DNA of 14,465 nt from assembly GCA_001986395.2 (NCBI GenBank), contig MQVO02000213.1, forward strand, positions 1 through 14,465, read 5' to 3'. A program made the translations under genes and the position numbers. Below, in pieces: positions 1 through 7,381 of this stretch (its first letter is position 1; every line of letters starts with the position of its first letter). The notes beneath the pieces were generated by a model that worked only from the letters and a program-made list of their open reading frames with translations, searched no databases and was not told where the DNA came from. The stretch comes from Irpex lacteus. Its lineage: Eukaryota > Basidiomycota > Agaricomycetes > Polyporales > Irpicaceae.

Positions 1-1
1 T

Positions 2-886
2 GTTCACAGATTATACCAAATAAGACTAACTTATAATAAAACAAACCCACTAAATTTAGTTGCTAAATTATTGATGAATAGTCTTTATGGTAAATTCGGA
101 ATGAAACCCGAAGCTACAGAAGTTAAACTGTATGACCAAAGAGATTCATCGCAAATGGAATTATTACAAATTCTTTTGGAATGTTATGGTGAGTCTGTAC
201 AAGATTAATTAAAGTAGGTAATCACTATATCATGCAAGACAATAGAAAATGTTATAAATTTAATCAGAAAGAAGATGTATACCATGGGTTAGACGTTAAT
301 ATTGCTATTGCATCTACAATTACTGCAGGTGCCAGAAGTTATATGTCACAGTTTAAGAATATCGATGGTGTAAAATTATATTACTCAGATACTGATAGTA
401 TAATTGTGAATAAACCTCTTTCTGATGCTTCTGTTGGTAACAAATTAGGTCAAGTAAAATTAGAGTGTACAATAAAAAGAGGTGTATTCTTAGCTCCTAA
501 AGTGTATGGATTAATTACTACTGAGGGAGAAACTATCATTAAAGTTAAAGGATTAACTAAGGATGCTGTTAAAAATGTTACAGTGGATGATCTTGAGTCA
601 TTATTAGTAAGAGACTCCGTATTAAAATATAAACAGGTAAAATGGAGTAAGGATATGTTCGGTGGAAATATTCAACTTATGTCGACTATTTACCAGCTAA
701 GAGCAACTTCTAATAAGAGATTACCTGTTTATAAAAGACATACATTAAAAGGTTTAACTATCTGTGATGTATTAACAACATCTGTTCCATTTAATTATAA
801 TGATTTTAGAAAAAGGAATACATCCTGATAATGTTCAGGTAACTTCTGATTATACTGTTAAGATTAATGTTAGAGATGATATTTAA
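2..886 (+). pseudogene. dpo: Type-B DNA polymerase, C-terminal part, mitochondrial linear-plasmid type, frameshifted
   Basis: This encodes the palm and thumb end of a protein-primed family B DNA polymerase, which replicates linear mitochondrial plasmids and is often found integrated in fungal mtDNA. The first block (2-208, frame 2) carries motif B as NSLYGKFG and ends at TAA 206-208. The second block (from about 205, ATG at 232, frame 1) carries motif C as YYSDTDS (DTD codons at 388-396) and the KxY motif as APKVYG, followed by KVKGLT. It stops at TGA 826-828. The reading then resumes in frame 2 (EKGIHPDNVQV) and ends at TAA 884-886. Two single-base shifts, near 195-205 and in the run of A near 810-818, therefore break one continuous protein. 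The 5' part lies off-window. ATG 232 is internal to the domain and is not a real start. The family is certain. Whether the shifts are decay or sequencing error is open. Confidence 0.92.
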
Positions 887-901
887 TTAAGATGATAATA
901 T

Positions 902-1008
902 AATAATACTAAATAAACCCCATATAACTAATAATACTAAAATAAAGCCCATAAAACTAATATTAATAAACCCCTTGATATATAAAATATTAATAAACCC
1001 CATGGAAT
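902..1008. repeat. Imperfect short tandem repeat (AATAAACCCC units)
   Basis: About four degenerate copies of a 25-30 nt unit follow the polymerase stop. Each holds a TAATACTAAATAAACCCCAT-like or TATTAATAAACCCC core (near 904, 931, 961 and 989). One copy has AAAGCCC instead of AAACCCC. No coding potential was seen. Probably replication-slippage repeats in spacer DNA. Confidence 0.6.
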
Positions 1009-1203
1009 AGCATGAAATTAAATAAAACAGTATTCTAAAATAAATTAAAAATAAATGATAGAAATCTAATTAATGAATCAAATTAAAATAAAATTAGAAG
1101 ATAAAAGAATAGAGAGAGGAAGGGAGAGTTTGTAGTACCAAATAGTCTCAGTATAATAAAGACAAATATCATCAGTTACCTTTTTATTTTATTTGATATG
1201 AAT

Positions 1204-1250
1204 CCCAAAAAACTAGGAATTAGAATAAATTCTAACTAGTTTTTTGGGGG
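1204..1250. repeat. Dispersed hairpin element, orientation B
   Basis: Inverted repeat: the left arm CCCAAAAAACTAG-GAA-TTAGAAT and the right arm ATTCTAACTAGTTTTTTGGG pair over about 20 bp, with a 3-nt GAA bulge and a 2-nt loop. It is one of about 15 full or partial copies in the window. The bulge on the left arm defines orientation B. It lies 21 bp upstream of trnD. Confidence 0.9.
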
Positions 1251-1270
1251 TGGGCTAGTAAAATTAAAAT

Positions 1271-1343
1271 AGGGCCTTAGCTTAATAGGTAGAGTACCCG
1301 ATTGTCAATCGGGGAGGTCCCAGTTCGAATCTGGAAGGGCTAG
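1271..1343 (+). tRNA. trnD: tRNA-Asp (anticodon GTC)
   Basis: Clover-leaf elements are clear. The D arm is GCTT..GAGT with loop AATAGGTA. The anticodon stem CCCGA/TCGGG is perfect, with loop TTGTCAA and anticodon GTC at 1304-1306 (Asp). The T arm is CCCAG-TTCGAAT-CTGGA. The acceptor stem AGGGCCT/AGGGCTA pairs poorly: A-A at the end, one G-G and a C-A at the base of the T stem. Shifting the 5' strand by one base (GGGCCTT with AAGGGCT) gives six of seven pairs but leaves one base too few before the D arm. A one-base sequencing indel in the 5' acceptor strand would explain this. No CCA is encoded. It is the only tRNA I find in the window. Confidence 0.9.
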
Positions 1344-1384
1344 TATATCTCTCCCTTTTAACCTGTTTCCTTTTTATTATATTT

Positions 1385-1565
1385 GGGCCAAGTTGCGGAT
1401 TTTCACGCAACCGAGAGGTGCGTACATGCTCTCTGAAGGCGCTTGCCCTCCCACTGTTGTAATTTAAACAGCTACTATTTAGTTTGACTCCAAATGAAGG
1501 CAGGGTTTGACCTGCGATTTAAAACTACGCAACAATCTTACTGGTTGTAAGGTTTGTTGGGGTCT
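1385..1565. other. GC-richer structured island, unidentified
   Basis: This stretch is clearly richer in GC than its surroundings and is full of short stem-loops: GTTGCG/CGCAAC near 1392-1411, GAGAG/CTCTC near 1413-1434, GCAGG/CCTGC near 1500-1516, and an 11-bp interrupted stem CAACAA..CTTAC/GTAAG..TTGTTG near 1530-1560. No convincing reading frame was found on either strand. The GCAGG-TCAAAC-CCTGC arm read on the minus strand looks like a tRNA T arm, but no matching acceptor or anticodon arm could be fitted. It may be a ribozyme-intron or structural RNA relic. I cannot assign it. Confidence 0.35.
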
Positions 1566-1566
1566 G

Positions 1567-1608
1567 ATTTAGTTGCTAAATTATGAATTAATAGTTTAGC
1601 AATTAAAT
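1567..1608. repeat. Fold-back inverted repeat at the polymerase motif-B coding site
   Basis: Arms 1567-1584 (ATTTAGTTGCTAAATTAT) and 1591-1608 (ATAGTTTAGCAATTAAAT) pair over 18 bp with two positions differing, around a 6-nt loop. The left arm shares 17 identical bases, in the same orientation, with the NLVAKLL codons of the + strand polymerase (53-70). The right arm is the same protein segment (NLIAKLL) of the minus-strand fragment. The hairpin therefore joins two oppositely oriented polymerase sequences. Confidence 0.75.
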
Positions 1609-1835
1609 TCATAGGGTTATCTTTACTATATTCTAATCTTAATGAATATAATCTTTCAATATACTCTTTAATATATTTTATCTATCAAATTTATACCCTC
1701 TGAGAATTTCGAATTTATATCCAAGTTCTATTGCTTTTTAATATTCATAAGAAGTAATCCATCCAGTCCAACTTCCTAATCCTGCTATAGTTCAAAGGTA
1801 TTTATTATCTTTATATTCTTTAACTTTGCATATTA
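1567..1835 (-). pseudogene. dpo: Second type-B DNA polymerase fragment, degraded, between motifs A and B
   Basis: Read on the minus strand from about 1835 down, the translation gives KEYKDNKYL-W(TGA)-TIAGLGSWTG, then KAIELGYKFEILRGYKFD, then after a frameshift YIERLYSLRLEYSKDNP and NLIAKLL at the fold-back. In linear-plasmid polymerases this order (SEE-like region, GYKF..RGY, RLEY..NPMNLIAKLL) lies between motif A and motif B. In-frame TAA codons follow SYEY and KFDR, and a frame change occurs near 1680. It overlaps the part of the domain encoded at 2-75 but is diverged from it (ERLYSLRLEYSKDNP against HRLYQIRLTYNKTNP). It is thus a separate polymerase copy, not the missing half of the first. 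The UGA read as Trp supports code 4. Confidence 0.85.
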
Positions 1836-1924
1836 CTTAATGATTGTAAGAGTTCAAATTAAATAATTAATTTTTTACTCTCTTAGATACAATCACTTTA
1901 AAGGAATAATTAATTAATAAGATA

Positions 1925-1978
1925 TTGGAGGGTACCCTCCAACTCCCTTTATCCTTTTTTTTAATATAAAAAAAAAGG
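1925..1978. repeat. GC palindrome plus T/A-run hairpin
   Basis: TTGGAGGGTACCCTCCAA (1925-1942) is an 18-nt perfect palindrome. It is followed by CCTTTTTTTT-aata-TAAAAAAAAAGG (about 1953-1978), a second stem-loop. No neighbouring gene end explains them as terminators; they resemble the GC clusters of fungal mtDNA spacers. Confidence 0.65.
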
Positions 1979-1979
1979 G

Positions 1980-2941
1980 GGAGCATTCACTGTAAGTGGA
2001 TGAGGGTAGAAATATATTATATTAAATGGAACAATGGAATGATTACTTTTTATTTAATTAATTAATTATTAGTTAATCAGAGTTATTTCTTTATTAATAA
2101 TATAAATAGTATTCTCTATTATTTATTTAGAGAGTTAACTACAGTTCAATTAGAATTACTCACTATTTTATAATCATCCTTTATTTATTTATTCTTATTA
2201 GATTAAAGAATATATATGATATTCTAAATTTATTTCTTTTTATTCTTTAACTTTACTCATTTTATTTGGGTGGATTAATGGAAATGTTTAATAATTTATT
2301 TTTTATTTTTAGTTTTTAACACTACATCCTATTATATCAATATTGCTAATAAAGAAGATTAATGATAGTTGACTGAACCAATCTGTACCTGTATGATAAT
2401 TTATTATTGGTAGAGATACTCTATTCTTTTTCTAATAATAATTATTTAATTAGGTAGAGTTTAAATAATTAATTTAATATACTATTAAATTAATTTATCA
2501 CTCTAATTATATTTTATCTTAATTAATTGATAGATGAGTGTTTTACTCACTAAGATGATACTACACATTATTTTATAAACACACAGTTATTTTATTTTAA
2601 TTTGGGTCTCCCTATATTATAATTTATTTAATTTTATTTTAAGTAGAGGGTCCCCAAAATAAAGTATTAACTAAGTAACTTTAAATAAATTTAATCTATC
2701 TCTTACAATAGACAGTACAATTTAGTCCTTAAGGAGTAACCCCATGATTACTAATCTTTAATCTAATAATAATATTATTTTATAAGCATTATTTTAAGAT
2801 TGATACAAAAGTATTATTTTAATTACTTTATAATATTTGAATTGTAGTGATTAAATATAATTAAAATAAACTTTCTTTACTCTAAGTGTACTTTGTCAAA
2901 GGTCAGTTAGTTTATTTTAATAGTCACTACCCTCCTTCCAT
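1980..2941. other. AT-rich spacer without recognisable genes
   Basis: Nearly pure A/T sequence with stop codons in all frames. It contains the dispersed phrase TTATTCTTTAAC-TTACTC (near 2240), also seen near 6530 and 10370, and one copy of the ~40-nt dispersed repeat (2619-2654). I found no gene, tRNA or convincing promoter. Confidence 0.6.
2619..2656. repeat. Dispersed ~40-nt repeat (TAATTTATTTAATTTTATTT family)
   Basis: This copy reads TAATTTATTTAATTTTATTT then TAAGTAGAGGGTCCCC. The same sequence recurs at 6075, 9086, 9912, 12930 and 13758, with 3' parts only at 8383 and 12228 and a partial copy at about 5360. It marks both duplication boundaries further downstream. Confidence 0.85.
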
Positions 2942-3034
2942 CCCCAAAAAACATCCCCAAAAACTAGGTATTATAAATAATTCTAACTAGTTTTTTTTGG
3001 GGATTATTTCTACCGCGACCCTAGTTTTTTTGGG
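2942..3034. repeat. Hairpin element with duplicated left arm, plus a solo right arm
   Basis: CCCCAAAAAACAT precedes a second CCCCAAAAACTAGG left arm, then TATTATAAATAATTCTAA and the right arm CTAGTTTTTTTTGGGG (to 3002). A further right-arm-like CCCTAGTTTTTTTGGG follows at 3019-3034. The compound form is shared with 7913-7970 and 11756-11815, including the flanking GATTATTTCTAC, so it spread as a larger repeat and not as a bare hairpin. Confidence 0.85.
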
Positions 3035-3214
3035 TTTAAATAATAACAAAAACTTATTCTAATAATCTCTTTTAAGAATGAACAAAATGGAACAATCTAA
3101 GTTGAGATAAATTTGTTTACCCCCTTATTATTTCTTGCTGCAACCCACCATTCAACTCAAAATTTAAGGTAAAACCCCCCCCTTTTTTAATAATAATACA
3201 AAAAGGATTAATGA

Positions 3215-3459
3215 CTAAATCACAAGTACAGGAAATCCGGTAATAAATCCAAAATCTTTTAAATAAAATTTATCACGGAGAAGCTTATCAGTGGGTATCA
3301 TAAGATGACCATCCAATTGACCTATTGTCTGATCAATCCCTCTATCCACACTTTCATCATTAAGTACTGTTCGAGTTGTGCTAAAATAACGCTTAGCATT
3401 TGCGTTTACAAACACCTTAAAACCTTGCCCTTGACAAGCTAAATCTTTGAGTTTCCCCC
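3215..3459 (-). CDS. Unidentified reading frame (possible C-terminal part of a larger ORF)
   Basis: ATG at 3415 opens a 66-codon frame ending at TAA 3215-3217. The frame is already open upstream to about 3459 (KLKDLACQGQGFK), so the ATG may be internal. The protein is soluble in character (VNANAKRYFSTTRTVLNDES, GQLDGHLMIPTDK) and ends in a hydrophobic FGFITGFPVLVI. Codon use is more balanced than in the AT-biased mitochondrial genes around it. A run of six C (3455-3460) separates it from an upstream frame on the same strand (3465-3677), and a one-base change there could join them. I do not recognise the family. A plasmid ORF or foreign DNA is possible. Confidence 0.4.
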
Positions 3460-3464
3460 CTTAA

Positions 3465-3677
3465 CTATGACGAGCAAGATGTTACGATGAGGCACGACGT
3501 CACATATACATCATTAACTTTCTGTTCAATAACCATAATTAGTTTATTATAGACAATTATCCCCTTATAACTAGTTAATGTATTACATTAAATTCGTACA
3601 TCCTTACTATAAAATAAACCTCAACCCTCGGATGTTTTATACATTTTATAATAGTTTGCTACAGAGCACTCGAACAT
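3465..3677 (-). pseudogene. Unidentified reading frame with one in-frame TAA, upstream partner of 3215-3459
   Basis: From ATG 3677-3675 (MFECSVANYYKMYKTSEG) the minus frame runs 70 codons to TAG 3467-3465. It has one TGA that reads as Trp (GWGLFYSKDVR) and a single TAA at 3590-3588. After that it continues CNTLTSYKGIIVYNKLIMVI and on to VYVTSCLIVTSCSS. Such a run with only one stop in AT-rich DNA suggests an old coding sequence. The reading could pass into the next frame through the C6 run at 3455-3460. No family recognised. Confidence 0.35.
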
Positions 3678-3829
3678 ATAGATTTATATCATACGCTGCT
3701 TTTAAATACACAAAGAAATACATTTTATAGCTCCATAATCCTCTCCTCCATTGAAATAAATTTAAAGATTCCCTCCCCTAAAAATAAAAGTTAAAATAAA
3801 AAGGATAAAGTGTGTTTTATTTAAATTGG

Positions 3830-3919
3830 TTAATGTAAGCCCAATTTGTTTTTGACAGTTAATTCGATTAAACCTTTTGGATTATATAAGGATGTTTTTA
3901 AACTTAATTTCTCTTCCAT
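3830..3919 (-). CDS. Short unidentified ORF (29 codons)
   Basis: ATG 3919-3917 to TAA 3832-3830 gives MEEKLSLKTSLYNPKGLIEL plus nine more residues. The frame is open a few codons further upstream (AYPFD) to a TAA inside the HindIII palindrome. The segment looks protein-like but is too short to identify. It lies 150 bp upstream, on the same strand, of the 3465-3677 frame, so it could be an older 5' piece of the same gene. Confidence 0.25.
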   Translation of the reverse strand: MEEKLSLKTSLYNPKGLIELTVKNKLGLH

Positions 3920-3922
3920 ATC

Positions 3923-3944
3923 AAAAGGATAAGCTTATCCTTTT
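3923..3944. repeat. Perfect 22-nt palindrome
   Basis: AAAAGGATAAGCTTATCCTT followed by TT is a perfect inverted repeat with no loop, followed by a T run. It could work as a hairpin terminator for the + strand, but no + strand gene ends nearby. Confidence 0.6.
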
Positions 3945-4059
3945 TTTTTTATTTAATAATTTGTATACAAATAAACGAATCACAACTTTATCCTCGAGTT
4001 AATATATACTATGGTTATTGTCAGTATAGTTTATTGTTAGACACAAATAATACCCACTT

Positions 4060-4149
4060 TTAACTAACTTTGGAGATATTAGAAGCAGCACCAATAGAAA
4101 AATATATTGTAACCTCTTTAGTGTCGACATTAGTAACCTCCACTTTCAT
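4060..4149 (-). pseudogene. Possible NUMOD1-like C-terminal fragment of an intron endonuclease
   Basis: ATG 4149-4147 to TAA 4062-4060 encodes KVEVTNVDTKEVTIYFSIGA then ASNISKVS. This resembles the NUMOD1 helix-turn-helix module (pattern V.VTdl.t...t.Y.SI.eAA..l.is) at the C-terminus of GIY-YIG and HNH intron endonucleases. It lies just downstream of the cox1 exon on the same strand, where an intron ORF would be expected. The catalytic part is not recognisable; the 4150-4268 stretch has frame breaks. The match is short, so the assignment is tentative. Confidence 0.45.
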
Positions 4150-4268
4150 AAAAGTTTTTTTAAACCTTTGCGTTAATTAAATTTGCACTTTCGTCAACTG
4201 AGTTTAACTTGAAAGTATATCTCCTAAAACAGGTTTATCTTGCTCCAAGTAATAAAATGTTCAATGTA

Positions 4269-4618
<350 letters not shown>

Positions 4619-4630
4619 TATTGATTATTA

Positions 4631-4668
4631 CTATAACTATCCTCTTACAAGAATACTGAGAGTTATAG
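4631..4668. repeat. Stem-loop beside the cox1 exon edge
   Basis: CTATAACT (4631-4638) pairs perfectly with AGTTATAG (4661-4668) around an inner CTC/GAG-type stem. It sits 13 bp upstream (minus sense) of the first cox1 codon, so it may be part of the 3' end of a preceding intron. I see no intact group I core around it. Confidence 0.5.
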
Positions 4669-4771
4669 GGGGAGTAGAAGCAGTAGTCGTATTGTTAAAG
4701 AAACATTTTGCTTTGCCCATATCCTCTGGATATTATTTTAGCTTTTATAGCTTTAGTTCAATTTACCCAGA

Positions 4772-4819
4772 CCCCACAAAAACTAGTTAGAATTAATTAT
4801 AATTCCTAGTTTTTTGGGG
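4772..4819. repeat. Dispersed hairpin element, orientation A
   Basis: CCCCACAAAAACTAGTTAG on the left and CCTAGTTTTTTGGGG on the right, with the extra AATTCC on the right arm (orientation A, the inverse of the 1204 copy). It lies between the cox1 exon and the first nad1 fragment, which starts 16-25 bp after it. Confidence 0.9.
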
Positions 4820-4834
4820 AAGCTTTATTTTAAT

Positions 4835-5001
4835 TAAATTGAGTGGTTTATCTCTCTTGTTTCTGCTCTTCTTTGTTGATGTGTAATTTCATTTGCACCT
4901 GGGTAACCATCGTAGACCACAACTATGGATTCATTCTTACATTAGCAATTAGTAGTGTGGGTGTATTTGGTACTCTTCTTGCTGGAGACTATAATCAATA
5001 A
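4835..5001 (+). pseudogene. nad1: nad1 fragment A (NADH dehydrogenase subunit 1), one frameshift
   Basis: Frame one from 4844 gives WFISLVSALLCW(TGA)CVISFAPG. A one-base shift at about 4909-4912 leads to VTIVDHNYGFILTLAISSVG and VFGTLLAG, then DYNQ and TAA at 4999-5001. It matches the conserved transmembrane block of complex I subunit ND1 (…GWAVIPFGPGL…DLNLGIL…AISSLGVYGILLAGW). The homology stops exactly after LLAG, before the expected W-S-(S/A)-N-S-K-Y, so the right edge is an intron insertion site or breakpoint. The left edge sits next to a hairpin element. A different version of the same exon occurs at 5871-5949. The antisense frame here is also open for about 35 codons but has no conserved-family support. 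Confidence 0.8.
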
Positions 5002-5024
5002 ATCAAAATAATAAACTATTATAT

Positions 5025-5050
5025 TAATTCTTTTATTTTAGTTAAAAACC
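5025..5050. repeat. 26-nt direct repeat, first copy
   Basis: TAATTCTTTTATTTTAGTTA plus AAAACC occurs here and, identical, at 5680-5705. The second copy lies in a LAGLIDADG coding fragment (minus-strand WFLTKIKEL). This one is therefore probably a broken-off piece of the same endonuclease, left beside nad1 fragment A. Confidence 0.75.
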
Positions 5051-5670
5051 GGGGGGAACTGTTTACTGTATGTAACACTAACACAGTATTGGAGTAGTTA
5101 TATTTCTACAAAGTATACCCTACAATTACAATCTTAACAGATATTAACAGAGATATTAACTTGTTATAAACTTCATAATGTTAAGTTATGATTAGGTATG
5201 GTAATAAAAATGAGATATAAAGTAAGGAATAGTAAGCTTCTACTACTCAAACATATAAAAAGTTTGGGGAAAAGTATATTCACAGTAATATAATGTGCAG
5301 TTTGACAGTGTAAGTGTAGTAGTTTAGCTCTTATAACTAAAAATAAATTAAATTTGGGTCTCCTATCTTATAATTTATTTCAGGAGAGAGGGAGTTACAT
5401 TATAGAATACACATTCTTTTTGTTTACTTTTTCTTTAAGAGAACTGAAAAAACATAAAAACTACTCTAAGACTATTTAGATTACTAGCGAAACTATAAAA
5501 GTTGTATAACCCTTGGATTCGGTGGTTATAGAAAGCAATGATCTCGTGATGCGAGAAATTGACTAAGAGAAAAAATATAAAAATGAATAAATTCAATATC
5601 TTTTTATTCTTTCATTATACACAATTGATTAGTTTTGTAAGAGTTCAAATAAGTAATAAATTTAATTTGG
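5051..5670. other. Intron-like or spacer stretch with stem-loops
   Basis: No gene was recognised. A partial copy of the ~40-nt repeat with GGGTCTCC lies at 5356-5376. AGATATTAAC is repeated at 5139 and 5152. Near 5495-5565 two clear stem-loops follow each other: TATAACC..GGTTATA and TCTCG-TGATG-CGAGA. Their position between two nad1 fragments suggests remnant group I intron RNA, but I cannot fit a full P3-P9 core. Confidence 0.4.
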
Positions 5671-5671
5671 G

Positions 5672-5823
5672 GGGAAGGGTAATTCTTTTATTTTAGTTAA
5701 AAACCATTGATCTTTTCTATCCAATAAAACACCAGTATATATATTTAGTTTAGTATTAATAGCTAAAGCTAAACTTTCTACATCTGATTTAGAATAACTG
5801 TTTGTGTATATTCTAACTCTATT
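5672..5823 (-). pseudogene. LAGLIDADG homing endonuclease fragment (C-terminal, LAGLIDADG_2 type)
   Basis: The minus strand reads RVRIYTNSYSKSDVESLALA, INTKLNIYTGVLLDRKDQWF, LTKIKELP. This is the typical C-terminal half of LAGLIDADG_2 intron endonucleases (R.yTnsftk.dve.L...l..k..i.t.l..rk.qw.l.i...eLp). The LAGLIDADG helices themselves are absent. A TAG precedes NRVRIY; an alternative frame (FDKGRIE) continues upstream, so there is a frameshift at about 5820. It ends at a run of six G next to the 26-nt repeat. It lies antisense between two nad1 fragments, so this endonuclease is not in sense orientation for a nad1 intron. Confidence 0.75.
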
Positions 5824-5870
5824 CTACCTTTATCAAAATTATATTTATTTTATATTTATCTTTTCTTTAT

Positions 5871-5949
5871 GATTTTAATTTAGGTATATTCTATTTGTTA
5901 GCCGTATCATCTTTAGCAACTTAATTTATAAGGAATACTCTTAGCCGGA
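5871..5949 (+). pseudogene. nad1: nad1 fragment B, divergent second version of the same exon, with a 7-nt excess
   Basis: The reading DFNLGIFYLLAVSSLAT (5871-5921) is followed by ten bases TAATTTATAA where one Tyr codon is expected, then GILLAG (5932-5949). This is the canonical ND1 sequence (DLNLGILYLLAVSSLATYGILLAGW) and is closer to the fungal consensus than fragment A. It ends at the same LLAG point. After it, TGCCGCCAGTAC begins non-homologous sequence. Two different versions of one exon within 1 kb indicate that at least one came from another copy, through intron-associated co-conversion or transfer. The short length limits certainty. Confidence 0.72.
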
Positions 5950-6112
5950 TGCCGCCAGTACAAAATAATAGTAAGTTGTGATTTATATTTTTTATATGAA
6001 AGTGTAAGCTTTTTACTTCTTTTATGTTGAGGACTCCAATTATTTAATAATAATACATATTATTTACTCTCTGTGACTGTGTAATTTATTTAATTTTATT
6101 TTAAGTAGAGGG

Positions 6113-6545
6113 TCCCCCTATTAATTTTATTTATTATCATAGCAAATATTTCTTATCTTATTACATCTTTATTAATTTAATTCATTTATTTATTTTACAC
6201 TTATAAATAGTAAACAATAATATTCCGTTTATATTATTATAAATCAAATTAAAATAGCAATCAATCCTATACACTAACCATTTATGGAATTGTAGTATAC
6301 CTAGCTATTTTAAAACAAATTATTATAATTTAATATAAACAAAAATTTAATATATAAAAATGGAAAAATATATTAAAAAAAGGAGGGTGTGATTTTTAAT
6401 TAAATCAGCTACAGTACATCAATCTTTAAAATTAAAAAATTTTTACCCAAGGGACACTCTTATTTTACCAAGAAAATAGTGATAAAAAGAAGAGTGACTT
6501 TATTATTTTTCTTCAATTAACTATATTTTATTCTTTAACATTACT
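6113..6545. other. AT-rich spacer of the unit
   Basis: No gene was seen. TTTAATATAAACAAAAATTT followed by AATATATAAAAATGGAA (near 6330) has a related second copy at 6806-6833 (ATATAAACAAAAATTAAATA then TATAAAATGGAA). The two may be diverged duplicates or AT-box promoter-like sequences; no transcription start can be inferred. The same content is in copy 2 at 9949-10385. Confidence 0.5.
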
Positions 6546-6592
6546 CCCCAAAAAAACTAGTTAGAATTATTTCTAATTCCTAGTTTTTTGGG
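6546..6592. repeat. Dispersed hairpin element, orientation A
   Basis: CCCCAAAAAAACTAGTTAG, then AATTATTTCTAATTCC, then TAGTTTTTTGGG. Copy 2 is at 10386-10432, with the A and T runs one base different. Confidence 0.9.
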
Positions 6593-6997
6593 TCATTATT
6601 ATTTATTATAATAGTTAAAATAACTTTATTATCTTTATTTTTTTTATATTCTCTTTAATCTTTAGCTTTACTCAAAAGGGGCTAGTCGTAGTTCAAATGA
6701 TCTAGTTTTAGTTAGTTAAATAAAGAAGATAGTAAAGTTACTCTTCGATCTTTAGTTTCACTCATTAGACTGATTGCTAAGTTCAAATTATTAATAGTTT
6801 GGAATATAAACAAAAATTAAATATATAAAATGGAAGACTAACCGTCCACCTATTTTTTTTATTATCTAATTTATTTTGTTCCCTCCCTCCCTAATTCTTT
6901 TATTTAAATATAATATAAAATTTTACTATAATTCCTTACAAAAATAATGTAGACTTAGTTGCTCACTTAATCTTATTTACTTTATTTACTTAACCTT

Positions 6998-7036
6998 CCC
7001 AAAAAACTAATTATTTCTAATTCCTAGTTTTTTGGG
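6998..7036. repeat. Shortened hairpin element, orientation A
   Basis: CCCAAAAAACTAA-TTATTTCTAATTCC-TAGTTTTTTGGG lacks eight bases (GTTAGAAT region) of the left arm compared with the 6546 copy. The stem is kept by the outer C/A and T/G runs. Copy 2 is at 10837-10875. Confidence 0.85.
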
Positions 7037-7245
7037 ATTAGCTAATTCAACTAAACTATTTTTTAATAAACTAACTAATGGTACTATAATTAAGAAATGT
7101 GCAAAGTATAGAACTGTATTTATTTTTAAAATTCTATAAATGAAAACTCTATAAATAAAATTTTTACGTTGCTCCACCTCCTAGATAAGGACAAATTGGA
7201 GGTACTGTTTACGGACGTTATGTTTCTTTAGTTTATACTTTATTC

Positions 7246-7381
7246 ATGGAAAAACAAATAATATTGTAACAGCCAATAAGAGATTATATCCTTTTACAGA
7301 AGTGAATCCGTTTATGAGTTGGAGTGAGAAATTGTCAATGGTTTATACGGTGATTCACCTGAAGCTAAGATCTTAAGGTAA
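7246..7381 (+). pseudogene. Copy 1 of the unidentified 45-codon frame, broken by two one-base losses
   Basis: It is the same sequence as 11089-11226, but one A is missing in the A run near 7256 and one T near 7341, so the frame is lost after ATGGAAAAACAA and again before the C-terminal GDSPEAK part. Both losses are in homopolymers. The upstream 7180-7245 stretch is open in a second frame (GQIGGTVYGRYVSLVYTF), so a longer gene may once have run through here. Confidence 0.45.

Noticed and set aside
232..828. Treating ATG 232 as the start of a complete 198-residue protein
   Set aside because: Motif B of the same polymerase lies just upstream in another frame and the C-terminal tail follows in that frame, so this is the middle of a larger protein.
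1500..1560. A minus-strand tRNA from the T-arm-like GCAGG/CCTGC stem
   Set aside because: The CTTAC/GTAAG stem has a five-base loop without U33 or a sensible anticodon, and no acceptor stem can be formed.
4836..4960. Antisense frame across nad1 fragment A (VVYDGYPGANEITHQQRR)
   Set aside because: It is about 35 codons, with no start. The sense strand matches conserved ND1 positions and uses TGA as Trp, so the antisense frame is most likely a shadow.
5490..5570. A complete group I intron core between the nad1 fragments
   Set aside because: Two stem-loops are clear, but I could not find the conserved P7/P3 pairing or the usual R and S elements.
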